Counted from the stretch's first letter, positions 1-8,507 are shown. The stretch: 37,639 nucleotides of DNA from an uncultured Hyphomicrobiaceae bacterium (GCA_937931785.1 CALHAX010000129.1:1-37639); one strand, 5' to 3'. Notes: generated from the letters alone by a model not told the origin. Numbers and translations: made by a program.

Positions 1-686
1 CGCATATCGCGTTCCAGCATGATTGTTTCAGCCGCGGAATGCACGCCCGGCAACCCCAGGCGACTGGCAACGAGACCTGAATTCATGACACCGCTGCTTG
101 CCAGATCAGGGTCTTCCACATGGTGGACCACGATAGAGTCAAAATCCTTCGTGTAGGTCAGCAACCGGCGCATGACCTGTGCATTGGCGATGCTTTGATC
201 GCCGTTGGAGAACGCAACCGCGCCTGCATTCTTCAAAAGGCCGATCTCTGCCATTTCCGTTCCGTCGAGGTTTCTGGTCAACGCGGCCATCGGCAAAACG
301 TTCACGATCGCCGTATCGCGTGCCCGACGTTGGATGAAGTCGACCAGCGACACGTCATCGATCACCGGCTCCGTGTCCGGGGTCACGACAAAGGTTGTGA
401 CGCCCCCCGCGGCGGCGGCCCGGCTCGCTGTGGCGAGCGTTTCGCGGTGCTCGTCGCCAGGTTCCCCGGTCGAGACCAGCATATCAATCAGACCGGGGCA
501 AACAATGTGTCCGCCACAGTCGATGATCTCTGCGCCCTTGGGAGCATTGCGGCGCAGGTGCGGGCCGAAATCCGCGATCACGCCGTCTTCGATCAGCAGA
601 CCGCCGGGTTCATCCCGCTCGCTTGCAGGATCGACAATGCGAGCATTGATGAGAGCGGTGCAGGTGGTGTCGGAAATGTCGGTCAT
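1..686 (-). CDS. pyrC: Dihydroorotase-like protein (PyrC homologue, probably non-catalytic), partial
   Basis: The first 228 or so codons are present and the gene continues past the left edge. The translation has the class I dihydroorotase layout: an N-terminal amidohydrolase segment (CPGLIDMLVSTGEPGDEHRE), AAAAGGVTTF and a later VHHVEDPDL region. The metal-binding HxH that normally follows PGLID is absent: the DLHVHLREPG-type motif reads DMLVSTGEPG, so both His and the Arg are replaced. Pseudomonas carries an inactive dihydroorotase-like protein that assembles with aspartate carbamoyltransferase, and many alphaproteobacterial pyrB-linked copies look the same. I infer a structural partner of PyrB, with catalysis supplied by another dihydroorotase elsewhere. 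The start ATG at 686 lies 7 bp after the pyrB stop, so the two are co-transcribed. Confidence 0.88.
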   Translation of the reverse strand, partial: MTDISDTTCTALINARIVDPASERDEPGGLLIEDGVIADFGPHLRRNAPKGAEIIDCGGHIVCPGLIDMLVSTGEPGDEHRETLATASRAAAAGGVTTFVVTPDTEPVIDDVSLVDFIQRRARDTAIVNVLPMAALTRNLDGTEMAEIGLLKNAGAVAFSNGDQSIANAQVMRRLLTYTKDFDSIVVHHVEDPDLASSGVMNSGLVASRLGLPGVHSAAETIMLERDM

Positions 687-693
687 CGCGCCC

Positions 694-1647
694 TCATGAG
701 TTCGGCAGGTGACGGGAGAGGGCTTCGAGTACGGCCATGCGCACGGCGACCCCCATCTCCACCTGCTCACGGATCACACTGCGAGGATCGTCGGCAACGG
801 CAGAATCGATCTCGACGCCGCGATTCATAGGGCCGGGATGCATGATCAGGGCGTCGGCCCGCGCGTGCGCCAGTTTCTCGTGATCCAGTCCGAAGAAATG
901 GAAGTACTCGCGCGTCGAGGGCACAAATGCCCCTTCCATGCGTTCGCGTTGCAGTCGCAGCATCATCACCACGTCTGCGTCTTTCAATCCCTCCGTCATG
1001 GAATTGAAGACTTCGACCCCCAATTGATCCACCTCGGGAGGCAGCAGTGTCGAAGGAGCAACCACCCGGACCTGGGCACCAAGGGCATTGAGCATCATGA
1101 TGTTGGAACGTGCCACCCGTGAATGCAGGATATCGCCACAGATCGTTACAATCAGGTTTTCAATACGCCCCTTGTTGCGGCGGATGGTCAGGGCGTCCAG
1201 CAGGGCCTGTGTCGGGTGTTGATGCGCGCCATCACCTGCGTTGATCACGGAGCAATCGACCTTCTGGCTCAACAACTCCACCGCACCTGCAGCGTGATGT
1301 CGGACAACCAGGATGTCCGGCCGCATCGCGTTCAGCGTGACCGCCGTGTCGATCAACGTCTCGCCTTTGTTCACGGACGAAGCACTGACCGACATATTCA
1401 TCACGTCGGCCCCGAGCCGCTTGCCCGCCAGCTCGAACGAGCTTTGGGTTCGGGTCGATGCCTCGAAGAACAGATTGACCTGCGTGCGGCCCCTGAGCGT
1501 GTCGGTTTTCTTGTCAATTTGACGGGATTGCTCGGCGGCCTTGTCAGCCAGATCCAGCAGCAACGTGAGGTCGCCCGGGGACAGCCCTTCGATCGAAAGG
1601 AGGTGCCGGTGCGGGAATGAAATTTTGTTTGAGGATCGCTTAGACAT
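694..1647 (-). CDS. pyrB: Aspartate carbamoyltransferase catalytic subunit
   Basis: A 317-residue protein of normal family length that makes N-carbamoyl-aspartate from carbamoyl phosphate and aspartate, the committed step of pyrimidine synthesis in the cytoplasm. The carbamoyl-phosphate loop [20 protein letters not shown] is complete, followed by HHAAGA, the HPTQALLD motif and a C-terminal [13 protein letters not shown]. The chosen start (ATG at 1647) gives a short extension before [13 protein letters not shown], the usual beginning of this family. No Shine-Dalgarno sequence is visible before that ATG, and a promoter-like element lies only a few bases upstream, so the message may be nearly leaderless. 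The dihydroorotase-like gene follows after 7 bp. No pyrI regulatory subunit is seen. Confidence 0.97.
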   Translation of the reverse strand: MSKRSSNKISFPHRHLLSIEGLSPGDLTLLLDLADKAAEQSRQIDKKTDTLRGRTQVNLFFEASTRTQSSFELAGKRLGADVMNMSVSASSVNKGETLIDTAVTLNAMRPDILVVRHHAAGAVELLSQKVDCSVINAGDGAHQHPTQALLDALTIRRNKGRIENLIVTICGDILHSRVARSNIMMLNALGAQVRVVAPSTLLPPEVDQLGVEVFNSMTEGLKDADVVMMLRLQRERMEGAFVPSTREYFHFFGLDHEKLAHARADALIMHPGPMNRGVEIDSAVADDPRSVIREQVEMGVAVRMAVLEALSRHLPNS

Positions 1648-1657
1648 TAAAGCGGAC

Positions 1658-1686
1658 GCTATACGCCGACTCTGGTTTGATCACAA
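1658..1686 (-). promoter_or_regulatory. Candidate sigma-70-type promoter of pyrB
   Basis: Read on the minus strand, TTGTGA (1686-1681) and TATAGC (1663-1658) are separated by 17 bp; each hexamer matches four of six consensus positions. Transcription would begin about 4 bases before the pyrB ATG. A 6-bp inverted repeat (ATCACA at 1680-1685 and TGTGAT at 1698-1703, 12 bp apart) overlaps the -35 box and could be an operator for either divergent gene. This is inference from pattern only. Confidence 0.35.
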
Positions 1687-1743
1687 CCATCTGTTGATGT
1701 GATGCGCTATAAAAGCGGGTGTCATGCAAAGAGAGCACGGATC

Positions 1744-3411
1744 ATGGTAAAGACCGGACCATCTGGCGACGGTGCAAACCAGAGCCCCCCGCTGAAAGAC
1801 ATCAATCTGTTTACCTCGGATCGCGCCTTGCAGACGGCTGTCGAGCGGGAAGGTGCGGGCTTCGCTATGCCCGAGCTCTCACGCTTCGGTGCGATCACCG
1901 GTTCTGCCGAGATGCTGGAGCACGCGCGCCTGGCCCAGGCCCATCCCCCCGCACTCGAAACCCACGACCCGAGGGGCGAACGGGTCGATCAGATCGCATT
2001 CCATCCGTCCTGGCATCGGCTGATGGATGTCAGCATGTCGGTCGGTCTCCATTGCGGATCATGGGCCCATCTCGAATCCGGAGGTGCGGTGGCAACCGGA
2101 GCTAACGTAGCCCGGGCAGGTGGTCTTTATCTTGCGGCGCAAATGGAGCCCGGGCACTGTTGCCCGATCACGATGACGAATGCGGCTGTAGCAACCCTGC
2201 TTCAGGACGCAGGTATGGCGCAAACCATCGTGCCGAAAATCCTTGGACGCTCCTACGATCCGAGTTTCCGCCACATGAGCGAAAAATCATCGCTGACCAT
2301 CGGCATGGGAATGACAGAGCGGCAGGGCGGCACGGACGTACGCGCCAATACAACCCGTGCTGAACCGCTTGGCACGACGGAGAATGGCGCGAGCGAAGGC
2401 TACCGGCTCAATGGCCACAAATGGTTTCTTTCCGCACCGATGTGTGACGCATTTCTCATCCTTGCGCAGGCACCTGGTGGTTTGTCGTGTTTCGTCATGC
2501 CGCGCATCCTTCCGGATGGGGAGACAAATGGCATTCATTTCCAACGTCTCAAGAACAAGCTCGGCAATCGCTCCAATGCGTCGTGCGAGGTTCTGTTTGA
2601 CGACGCACAGGCCTGGTTGATCGGTGAGGAGGGGCGCGGCATCCCCACCATCATGGAGATGGTCAACTATACCCGTCTGGATTGTGCGGTCTCTTCTGCT
2701 GGTCTGATGCGACGCGCCTTGGCAGAGGCCATCCACCATTCACGGCATCGCAAGGTCTTTGGCGGGGTATTGGTCGAGCAGCCGGTCATGACGCAGGTTC
2801 TGGCGGACATGGCGCTTCATGTTGAGGCGGCAACCGCTCTCACCATGCGTCTTGCGCGCGCGTTCGACCAGCCGGACGATGAAGGCGAGCAGGCATGGCG
2901 ACGTTTGATGACACCGATCACGAAGTATTGGGTTTGCAAGACCGCATCACCACTCATTTCCGAGGCCATGGAGTGCCTTGGTGGCAATGGCTATGTCGAG
3001 GACTTTCCTTTGGCAACGCTCTACCGAGAGGCACCTGTGAATGCTATTTGGGAAGGCGCGGGAAACGTCATGTGTCTGGATGTGATGCGTGTTTTGCAAC
3101 GCTATCCGGACGCTGTGGATCTTGTACTGTTCGAGCTGCACGAAATGGCAAGTGGTGCGAGGGCGCTCGACGACCGCCTCCGGGACGTGCGCGATCTGCT
3201 GCATAATCCGCGTGAGATGGATCACAACCTGAGGGCACTGGTGGATCAACTTGCAATGTGTGCTGCGGGTGCACTGATGAATGCGCACGCCGCTCGCACA
3301 CAAGCCGACGCTTACCTCGCATCACGCTTTGAGACAGGCTATCGTCAGACTTACGGCGCGCAGATGCTGAATGATGCTGCCGCCATTGTGGAGAGCGCCG
3401 CCGCAGAGTAA
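1744..3411 (+). CDS. AidB-like acyl-CoA dehydrogenase family protein
   Basis: A 555-residue flavoprotein of the AidB branch of acyl-CoA dehydrogenases; E. coli AidB, a DNA-alkylation-response protein, has similar length. Diagnostic segments are FHPSWHRLM near residue 90, MTERQGGTDVRANTT in the middle, the LKNKLGNRSNASCEVLFDDA strand region, EMVNYTRLDCA and, near the C-terminus, AMECLGGNGYVEDFPLA and IWEGAGNVMCLDVMRVL. These cover the FAD-binding and active-site regions. The ATG at 1744 is chosen over in-frame ATGs from 1699 because GAGAG (1731-1735) lies 8 bp before it and the longer version adds a non-conserved basic leader. The gene stands alone, divergent from pyrB and convergent with the protease gene. 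The substrate is unknown; both an alkylation-damage role and acyl-CoA oxidation are possible. Confidence 0.9.
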   Translation: MVKTGPSGDGANQSPPLKDINLFTSDRALQTAVEREGAGFAMPELSRFGAITGSAEMLEHARLAQAHPPALETHDPRGERVDQIAFHPSWHRLMDVSMSVGLHCGSWAHLESGGAVATGANVARAGGLYLAAQMEPGHCCPITMTNAAVATLLQDAGMAQTIVPKILGRSYDPSFRHMSEKSSLTIGMGMTERQGGTDVRANTTRAEPLGTTENGASEGYRLNGHKWFLSAPMCDAFLILAQAPGGLSCFVMPRILPDGETNGIHFQRLKNKLGNRSNASCEVLFDDAQAWLIGEEGRGIPTIMEMVNYTRLDCAVSSAGLMRRALAEAIHHSRHRKVFGGVLVEQPVMTQVLADMALHVEAATALTMRLARAFDQPDDEGEQAWRRLMTPITKYWVCKTASPLISEAMECLGGNGYVEDFPLATLYREAPVNAIWEGAGNVMCLDVMRVLQRYPDAVDLVLFELHEMASGARALDDRLRDVRDLLHNPREMDHNLRALVDQLAMCAAGALMNAHAARTQADAYLASRFETGYRQTYGAQMLNDAAAIVESAAAE

Positions 3412-3424
3412 CACCAATTTGCCT

Positions 3425-3450
3425 CCGTATCAGCCCGCCGTATCAGCCTG
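3425..3450. repeat. Tandem 13-bp repeat at a convergent 3' junction
   Basis: CCGTATCAGCCCG (3425-3437) is followed directly by CCGTATCAGCCTG (3438-3450), one mismatch in 13. The second unit contains the stop codon of the minus-strand protease gene, and the repeat fills most of the gap between it and the AidB-like gene. It looks like a small slippage duplication. Confidence 0.6.
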
Positions 3451-4564
3451 CTTGTACGGTCTGTTTTGGGCGGCGCGTCGGGAGTGGAATGATCGGGTTG
3501 GCCTTGCGAAGAACATCGCGCAGCGCATCAGCAAGCTCACGCTCCATCATGATGCCGCCCGTCAACCCAACATTCTTGCGCGCATCTCCGGGGCTGCGCA
3601 GGCGCGATACAGTTGCGATAACACCACGGGCCACATAACCCTGATCCACAGAAAGCCCATCCAGCGCGGTGACACGCTGCAGAACAAGGCTTCCAGACGT
3701 GCCCGGTTCTGCAAAGCAATTCGAGAAGAACAGACTGCCCGAGCGGTAACGGTTACGAATGGCGCTGTTCACATTGCACGTTTCGAACCGCTTCAAGGCC
3801 CGCCCGCGACTTGCAAACTTGATGGAAACGGCTGTCACAGGCGCGCTGACTTCTTCCCATGCGCCATCCTCAATCAACTGCAGCAGGCGTTTGCTTCCGA
3901 TTTCCTCGTTGGCTTGTTCCGGGATGAGAAACGGTTTGATGCCATTGACCTGTTTCGTCAGGCGCGCAATCGCCCAGTCCTTGCGCAAAAGTTCAAGAAC
4001 ATCTTCCGATTGAAGCGGTGGAGGAAAATAAACGGATTCTGGATCAATCAGATAGCGTTTGCGTGCAAGTCGACCATTCTTGCGCGGATGCCATAACGTG
4101 AAAGAACAGGCTTGCGGGCGTTTCCGTTTCTTACCTGTGCGGTGATACAAATCACGCCGCCAGCGTTTGACACCCAGTTCGTAACCAATTTCCGCATCCG
4201 CCTGCAACCCGGACTTGATCTGCCCCTTGCATTTGAAGTGTCGAAAGTTTTTGTCGCCACGTTTCTTGCAAATTTGCTTGCGGAGTTCCGTTGCGGAATA
4301 TCGGAACGTATGTGCTGCCGTTACAATAGTACGTTGATCGCCAACGAGGCTTGCCGTGCCAACGTAGCTCCCGCAACGCAACACCCCAACGGCTGCAAAG
4401 TCTTCACTGAGTTGGCGTTCCGAAATGCCTGCACTGTTTGCAAAAGTTTTGGCTGTGCTGCGCGTGTCGGTCTGTTTTGACGATGTCTGGGCATGCCCAA
4501 CAGAACTCACGACCGCAAAGATCATGCACAATACAGCAACGACAATGTGCCTTCGACCTGTCAC
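3443..4564 (-). CDS. Secreted trypsin-like (S1 family) serine protease
   Basis: A 373-residue protein. The N-terminus TGRRHIVVAVLC then a hydrophobic stretch ending GHAQ is a good Sec signal peptide, placing the product in the periplasm or outside. The chymotrypsin-like triad is visible: His in VTAAHTF, Asp in DWAIARL and Ser in AEPGTSGSLVL. The serine motif is GTSGS rather than GDSGG, so the residue before Ser is Thr, as in some HtrA/glutamyl-endopeptidase-like proteases. The GTG start overlaps the OtnC stop by 4 bp (GTGA) and supplies the charged n-region, which an internal ATG at 4525 would lose. It is thus translationally coupled to a sugar-acid operon, an unexpected partnership. The target is unknown. 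Confidence 0.8.
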   Translation of the reverse strand: MTGRRHIVVAVLCMIFAVVSSVGHAQTSSKQTDTRSTAKTFANSAGISERQLSEDFAAVGVLRCGSYVGTASLVGDQRTIVTAAHTFRYSATELRKQICKKRGDKNFRHFKCKGQIKSGLQADAEIGYELGVKRWRRDLYHRTGKKRKRPQACSFTLWHPRKNGRLARKRYLIDPESVYFPPPLQSEDVLELLRKDWAIARLTKQVNGIKPFLIPEQANEEIGSKRLLQLIEDGAWEEVSAPVTAVSIKFASRGRALKRFETCNVNSAIRNRYRSGSLFFSNCFAEPGTSGSLVLQRVTALDGLSVDQGYVARGVIATVSRLRSPGDARKNVGLTGGIMMERELADALRDVLRKANPIIPLPTRRPKQTVQAG

Positions 4565-5193
4565 GTTGGAAACCGCTCTTTCAAGTCTGCAACCTGTGTG
4601 TCCGTCAGGAATCGAGTGGAATGACCACGCAACATTAGGAACAGTTTCGCGGTCTCTTCAAGCTCTTCTGTGGCAGATACCGCGTCCGCCAGCGTTTTTC
4701 CTGCCACAACCGGTCCATGGTTGGCCAACAAAACTGCGTGATGGTTCGAGGCCATTTCTCCGACAGCTCTGGCAAGATCAAGGTCACCCGGCGGGAAATA
4801 CTCAATCAAAGGCAACGTCCCAACCTTCATCACGTGATACGCGGTGATGGGTGGGAGGACATTTTTGGGGTCGATATCCGCCATGCAACTGACCGCCACG
4901 GAATGTGTGGAATGCAGGTGCACGACTGCGCCGGCGGTTCCGCGTTTGTCGTACATGACGCGATGAAGGAACGCTTCCTTGGTTGGCACATCACCGGAAA
5001 CATGCGTGCCGTCCAGTGCGATTTTCGAGAGCCGTACAGGATCGAGTGCGCCCATCGTCGTGCCGGTGGGTGTCATTAACCATCCGTCGTCTATTCGAAC
5101 GGAGATGTTTCCCGACGACCCGAATGTGAGGCCGCGTTCAAACATTGAACGGCCAAGGCGGCATATCTCGTCGCGGGTCTGATTTTCCGTCAT
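4561..5193 (-). CDS. otnC: 3-oxo-tetronate 4-phosphate decarboxylase (class II aldolase/adducin family)
   Basis: A 210-residue cytoplasmic class II aldolase-fold protein. It shows the phosphate-binding GSSGNISVRIDDGWLMTPTG, the metal-ligand motif VHLHSTHSVAVS and LLANHGPVVAGKTLADA. The OtnC family removes CO2 from 3-oxo-tetronate 4-phosphate to give dihydroxyacetone phosphate. The assignment is supported by its partner: the start ATG overlaps the stop of the OtnK kinase gene (ATGA at 5193-5190), and OtnC/OtnK pairing is the known arrangement for four-carbon acid sugar catabolism. Related aldolases such as fuculose-phosphate aldolase have similar motifs, so the name relies partly on context. 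Confidence 0.88.
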   Translation of the reverse strand: MTENQTRDEICRLGRSMFERGLTFGSSGNISVRIDDGWLMTPTGTTMGALDPVRLSKIALDGTHVSGDVPTKEAFLHRVMYDKRGTAGAVVHLHSTHSVAVSCMADIDPKNVLPPITAYHVMKVGTLPLIEYFPPGDLDLARAVGEMASNHHAVLLANHGPVVAGKTLADAVSATEELEETAKLFLMLRGHSTRFLTDTQVADLKERFPT

Positions 5194-6455
5194 GCCAGCA
5201 TCCCAAACGCCTTGGTGAAGAAATCAACCGTTCCGAAGTTACCAGATTTCAGGGCGAGCGTGATCGTGTGCGCACCATGTGTCGTGGTCCACGGAACGCC
5301 GGGGTCGATTTCCGGTCCGATGGTAAGCGCAGTGACGCCAAGCGCCTGAACGACGGCACCGGATGTTTCCCCACCCGCAACGATGAGACGGTGAACACCA
5401 CGCTCCACAAGATGTTTCGCCAGTTGGCCCATGAATGTTTCCACCAGTGCACCAGCTGCGTCGCGACCGAGCTGGTTTTGTATGCTGGCGACCGCTTCAG
5501 GGTTATCGGAGGAATAAAAGAGGGGGGTGGCGTCAGGTGCAAGAGCATCGAACCATGTCACCGCCTCCTCCATAAGACCGTTTCCTTCCGCCAGTTTGAA
5601 TGGATCGATGCGGAATGCGGGACGTTTTTCACACCAATGGTGGACTTGCCCGCGCGTCGCAACCGAGCAACTTCCTGACAGAATGGCTTGTCGACCGTCC
5701 ACATTTGGCAGAACGGGCGCGCTTTGAGTGGCGAGTTTACCGACATTGCGAAAATTACCGGGTAAACCAAGCGCGATCCCGGATCCGCCGGTGATCAATT
5801 TCATTTCAGCACAGGCTGCGCCAATCGTCCGCAGGTGATCATCGGAGATGGCATCCGTGATCGCGTAACGACAGCCGTCCGCAATCTGCGCATCGAATGA
5901 GCGACGAACAACTGCAGGACCATCCCGCACGGAGTTATACGCAACGAGCCCAACTTTGTACGGGGTTTGCCGCCCGAGCACGCGCACCAGGTTGGCATCA
6001 CGCATCGGGGTCAGCGGGTGATCCTTCATCCCGGACTCACTCAGAAGCATGTCTCCTACAAAAAGATGCCCGTTGAAAATCGTCCGGCCCGCCGTCGGGA
6101 AAGCAGGGCATGCGACCGTGAACGGTGCGTCAAGCATGTCGAGCAACGCGTCTCCGACAGGCCCGATATTCCCGTCGTCCGTGGAATCGAATGTGGAGCA
6201 ATATTTCCAGAAGAACTGCTGCGCACCCAGATGTTGCAACCACGCCAGAGCCTGCATGGCCTGCGCCACGGCCTCGTCGGCTGGGATGGTCCGGCATTTC
6301 AACGCAACGACGATGGCGTCGTTCCCCGTTGGATCAAAATCACCGTCCGGGATGCCGATCACTTGCGTAGTGCGCATCCCTTCCTTGACCAGCGTATTGG
6401 CAAGGTCCGTAGCTCCGGTAAAGTCATCGGCAATGCAACCGAGAAGAATGCTCAT
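5190..6455 (-). CDS. otnK: 3-oxo-tetronate kinase (four-carbon acid sugar kinase, DUF1537)
   Basis: A 421-residue protein of the DUF1537 kinase family, which phosphorylates C4 of 3-oxo-tetronates (or threonate/erythronate in sister groups). Family landmarks are the N-terminal LLGCIADDFTGATDLANTL, the FWKYCSTFDSTDDGNIGPV segment, CPAFPTAGRTIFNGHLFVGD, LSESGMKDHPLTPMRDANLV and the C-terminal ATP-binding VAGGETSGAVVQALG and PEIDPGVPW. Length is normal. It overlaps its neighbours on both sides by 4 bp, between an isopropylmalate-dehydrogenase-like gene upstream and otnC downstream, so it is the central step of a small catabolic operon. OtnK and the D-threonate kinase DtnK differ in substrate; the OtnC partner favours OtnK. 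Confidence 0.92.
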   Translation of the reverse strand: MSILLGCIADDFTGATDLANTLVKEGMRTTQVIGIPDGDFDPTGNDAIVVALKCRTIPADEAVAQAMQALAWLQHLGAQQFFWKYCSTFDSTDDGNIGPVGDALLDMLDAPFTVACPAFPTAGRTIFNGHLFVGDMLLSESGMKDHPLTPMRDANLVRVLGRQTPYKVGLVAYNSVRDGPAVVRRSFDAQIADGCRYAITDAISDDHLRTIGAACAEMKLITGGSGIALGLPGNFRNVGKLATQSAPVLPNVDGRQAILSGSCSVATRGQVHHWCEKRPAFRIDPFKLAEGNGLMEEAVTWFDALAPDATPLFYSSDNPEAVASIQNQLGRDAAGALVETFMGQLAKHLVERGVHRLIVAGGETSGAVVQALGVTALTIGPEIDPGVPWTTTHGAHTITLALKSGNFGTVDFFTKAFGMLA

Positions 6456-7558
6456 GCCGCATTGCTCTCCGCGGCCAATTCTTCAAGGCTGGTGATCACG
6501 CCATCCGTCATGGATTGGGTTGTTCCATCTCCGTCAAACTCAACGGGGCGAATGCGTTTGCGCTCGTACCCGCGCCAAACGGCATCATGAATCAATGCAC
6601 CGGCCTGCGTTGCGGCAGGGACGTTATGTCGTTCGCCAAGCCAGTCCAACATCATTGCCGCAGAGAGAATGGTCGCGGTCGGATTGGCAATCCCCTGGCC
6701 CGCAATGTCCGGTGCCGAACCATGAGCCGGTTGGAACAAGCCGTGTTCGAGCCCGATTTCCGCGCACGGTGCCATTCCCATTCCACCGACAAGTCCACCG
6801 CCCAGATCGGAGAGAATATCTCCGAACATGTTCTCCATCACCAGCACATCGAAATCCCATGGACGACGGATCAGATCGAGCGCCTGGGCGTCAACATAGT
6901 TGTAGCCCTTGGCAATCTCGGGATGATGCGCCGCGCGCTCGTCAAAAATCTTGCGAAAGAAGGCCATCGAGCGGAATACGTTGGCCTTGTCCACGCAGAC
7001 AACCTGGCCCTTGTGACCGCGAGCCTTGCGTTGCGCCGCCAGCTTGAAGGCAAAATCAAACAGGTCTTCGGAAACGGCACGTGTAATCAACAATGTGTCG
7101 CGCGCCTCCGTGTCCGTCACCTCGCCCTTGCCGTGCGAATAGAACAGCCCCTCGGTGGACTCGCGCAATATGATCAGATCAATGTCCTTTGCACGTTCGT
7201 CCAGAAGTTTGCGTGGCGTGTTGGGGAACGCCTTGACCGGGCGAACGCCCGCAAAGAGCCGGAAGGCGTCGCGCATCCGCAGGTGCGGAGAAATCTCGGT
7301 ACCGTCCGGGAAGCGGACATCGGGAAGCCCGATCGCGCCCAGAAGAATGGCGTCGGCCTGACGCGCGCGCTCGAACGCCTCGGTGCTCATGTCTTCGCCC
7401 GTGTCGCGATAGCACCCGGCCCCGGCGCGGATATCGGTGTATTGCAGATCGAATCCGCCAACGACGCGAGCGGCAGCACCGAGCACAGCCTGGGCCGCCA
7501 TCACAACGTCAGGACCGATGCCGTCTCCGGCCACGACCGCAATGTCAAAAGATCTCAT
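6452..7558 (-). CDS. Isocitrate/isopropylmalate dehydrogenase family enzyme in the tetronate operon
   Basis: A 368-residue NAD-dependent beta-hydroxyacid dehydrogenase. It starts VVAGDGIGPDVV, has the substrate loop LRESTEGLFYSHGKG, the catalytic Lys region VCVDKANVFRSM, the metal-ligand segment ENMFGDILSDLGGG and the NAD site PAHGSAPDIAGQGIANPTA. The loop differs from LeuB and resembles the tartrate/D-malate branch. Start ATG 7558 (MRSFDIAV) is chosen over an upstream extension to 7669 because conserved sequence begins there. It is first in the operon and overlaps otnK by 4 bp. The usual LtnD dehydrogenase and OtnI isomerase of the threonate route are absent, so I infer that this enzyme makes the 3-oxo acid for OtnK. 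True LeuB is unlikely given the context. Confidence 0.88.
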   Translation of the reverse strand: MRSFDIAVVAGDGIGPDVVMAAQAVLGAAARVVGGFDLQYTDIRAGAGCYRDTGEDMSTEAFERARQADAILLGAIGLPDVRFPDGTEISPHLRMRDAFRLFAGVRPVKAFPNTPRKLLDERAKDIDLIILRESTEGLFYSHGKGEVTDTEARDTLLITRAVSEDLFDFAFKLAAQRKARGHKGQVVCVDKANVFRSMAFFRKIFDERAAHHPEIAKGYNYVDAQALDLIRRPWDFDVLVMENMFGDILSDLGGGLVGGMGMAPCAEIGLEHGLFQPAHGSAPDIAGQGIANPTATILSAAMMLDWLGERHNVPAATQAGALIHDAVWRGYERKRIRPVEFDGDGTTQSMTDGVITSLEELAAESNAA

Positions 7559-7719
7559 TCGGCTCACTGTCTGGTCCAGCCCATGTCCAGCATCCTCATA
7601 GTCGGAACGGCAGTGGCACGGCAATGCCTCGGCACGGGAGAAATCACCGTCTCGTGACTGGTCGCGCAATTTGGAATGTGGTTGCCTGCAAGGCGTCCAT
7701 TCGGTTCCAGGAGGTACAG

Positions 7720-8307
7720 ATGAACCGTGCTGTCTGTCTTTTGATTGCGTTTGTGCTGCTTTCGTTGCCGTTTGCCTCTGCGAATGCAGACTCCCGCTAT
7801 CAACGGGGCCCCTTCAGCGCGGCGGAAGCGAAACCTGCGCCGGAATGGACCATCTCGGAATGGATACGCGGGCCGAAAACGTCAATCGCGGAGCTCAAGG
7901 GGCAGGTTGTCGTCATCGACTTTTTCCAACTCTGGTGTCCGGGCTGCAAGCGGTTTTCAATCCCGCTCATGAGCCACTGGGAAAAGGAGTTCGCCAGGGA
8001 AATTGCGGCCGGAAAGCTCAAGCTTGTCTCCATCCACACCGTCTTTGAAGGCCATTCCTACCAGAGTAACGACCGCCTCAAGGCCTTCGTCTCCGAAAAG
8101 AAGATGGAGCACCCGGTCGGTGTTGATTTGCAGGAGAAGGGCCAACGCTTGCCCAGGACCATGATCGACTACCGCACGCGTGGCACGCCGGAAATGTCGA
8201 TCATCGACAAGAACGGCAACATCCGGTTTCAGAAGCTCGGTGGCTTTGATGTGGAATGGGCCACCGGATTTGTACGCGATCTTCTGAAAGAAGCTGCAAC
8301 GGGTTAA
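7720..8307 (+). CDS. Secreted TlpA/redoxin-family thioredoxin-like protein
   Basis: A 195-residue protein with an N-terminal signal peptide (hydrophobic residues 5-20, Ala-rich cleavage region near 20-24) and a TlpA-like fold beginning PEWTISEWI. The redox motif is FFQLWCPGCKRF with Cys73 and Cys76 (CPGC); a TlpA-type cis-Pro loop is likely at GTPEMSIIDKNGNIRF. It probably acts as a periplasmic thiol oxidoreductase. Start ATG 7720 has a strong AGGAGG (7709-7714) 5 bp upstream; longer in-frame starts back to 7624 would bury the signal peptide. It faces away from the tetronate operon, sharing a 161-bp divergent spacer. Confidence 0.82.
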   Translation: MNRAVCLLIAFVLLSLPFASANADSRYQRGPFSAAEAKPAPEWTISEWIRGPKTSIAELKGQVVVIDFFQLWCPGCKRFSIPLMSHWEKEFAREIAAGKLKLVSIHTVFEGHSYQSNDRLKAFVSEKKMEHPVGVDLQEKGQRLPRTMIDYRTRGTPEMSIIDKNGNIRFQKLGGFDVEWATGFVRDLLKEAATG

Positions 8308-8507
8308 ACGGTTTGAATGGCTATCGTGGTCCACGCAAGTGCGCCATTGTTGCCACACGTGCGCAGTGAGTTCGCAATCCACGCGACTGTCATTTGAAAT
8401 TTCCCTCAGGATTCCACAGGTTGGCGCCAAGAAACGGCGGCAATCCCGCCCAATGTCGGCGTATCCGGATAGCAACCCGAACGGATGCGTCACTGGAGAG
8501 TATGAGT

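Noticed and set aside
120-830. Plus-strand open frames across the pyrC-like gene
   Set aside because: They are antisense to a conserved dihydroorotase-like reading frame that continues past the window edge, and their composition is not protein-like.
1680-1703. ATCACA-N12-TGTGAT as a CRP or FNR site
   Set aside because: The arms point the wrong way and the spacing is wrong for TGTGA-N6-TCACA or TTGAT-N4-ATCAA; kept only as a generic inverted repeat.
6515-7657. A 380-codon open frame on the plus strand
   Set aside because: It is entirely antisense to the conserved dehydrogenase gene, has no recognisable domain and is rich in Arg, His and Gln as expected of a shadow frame.
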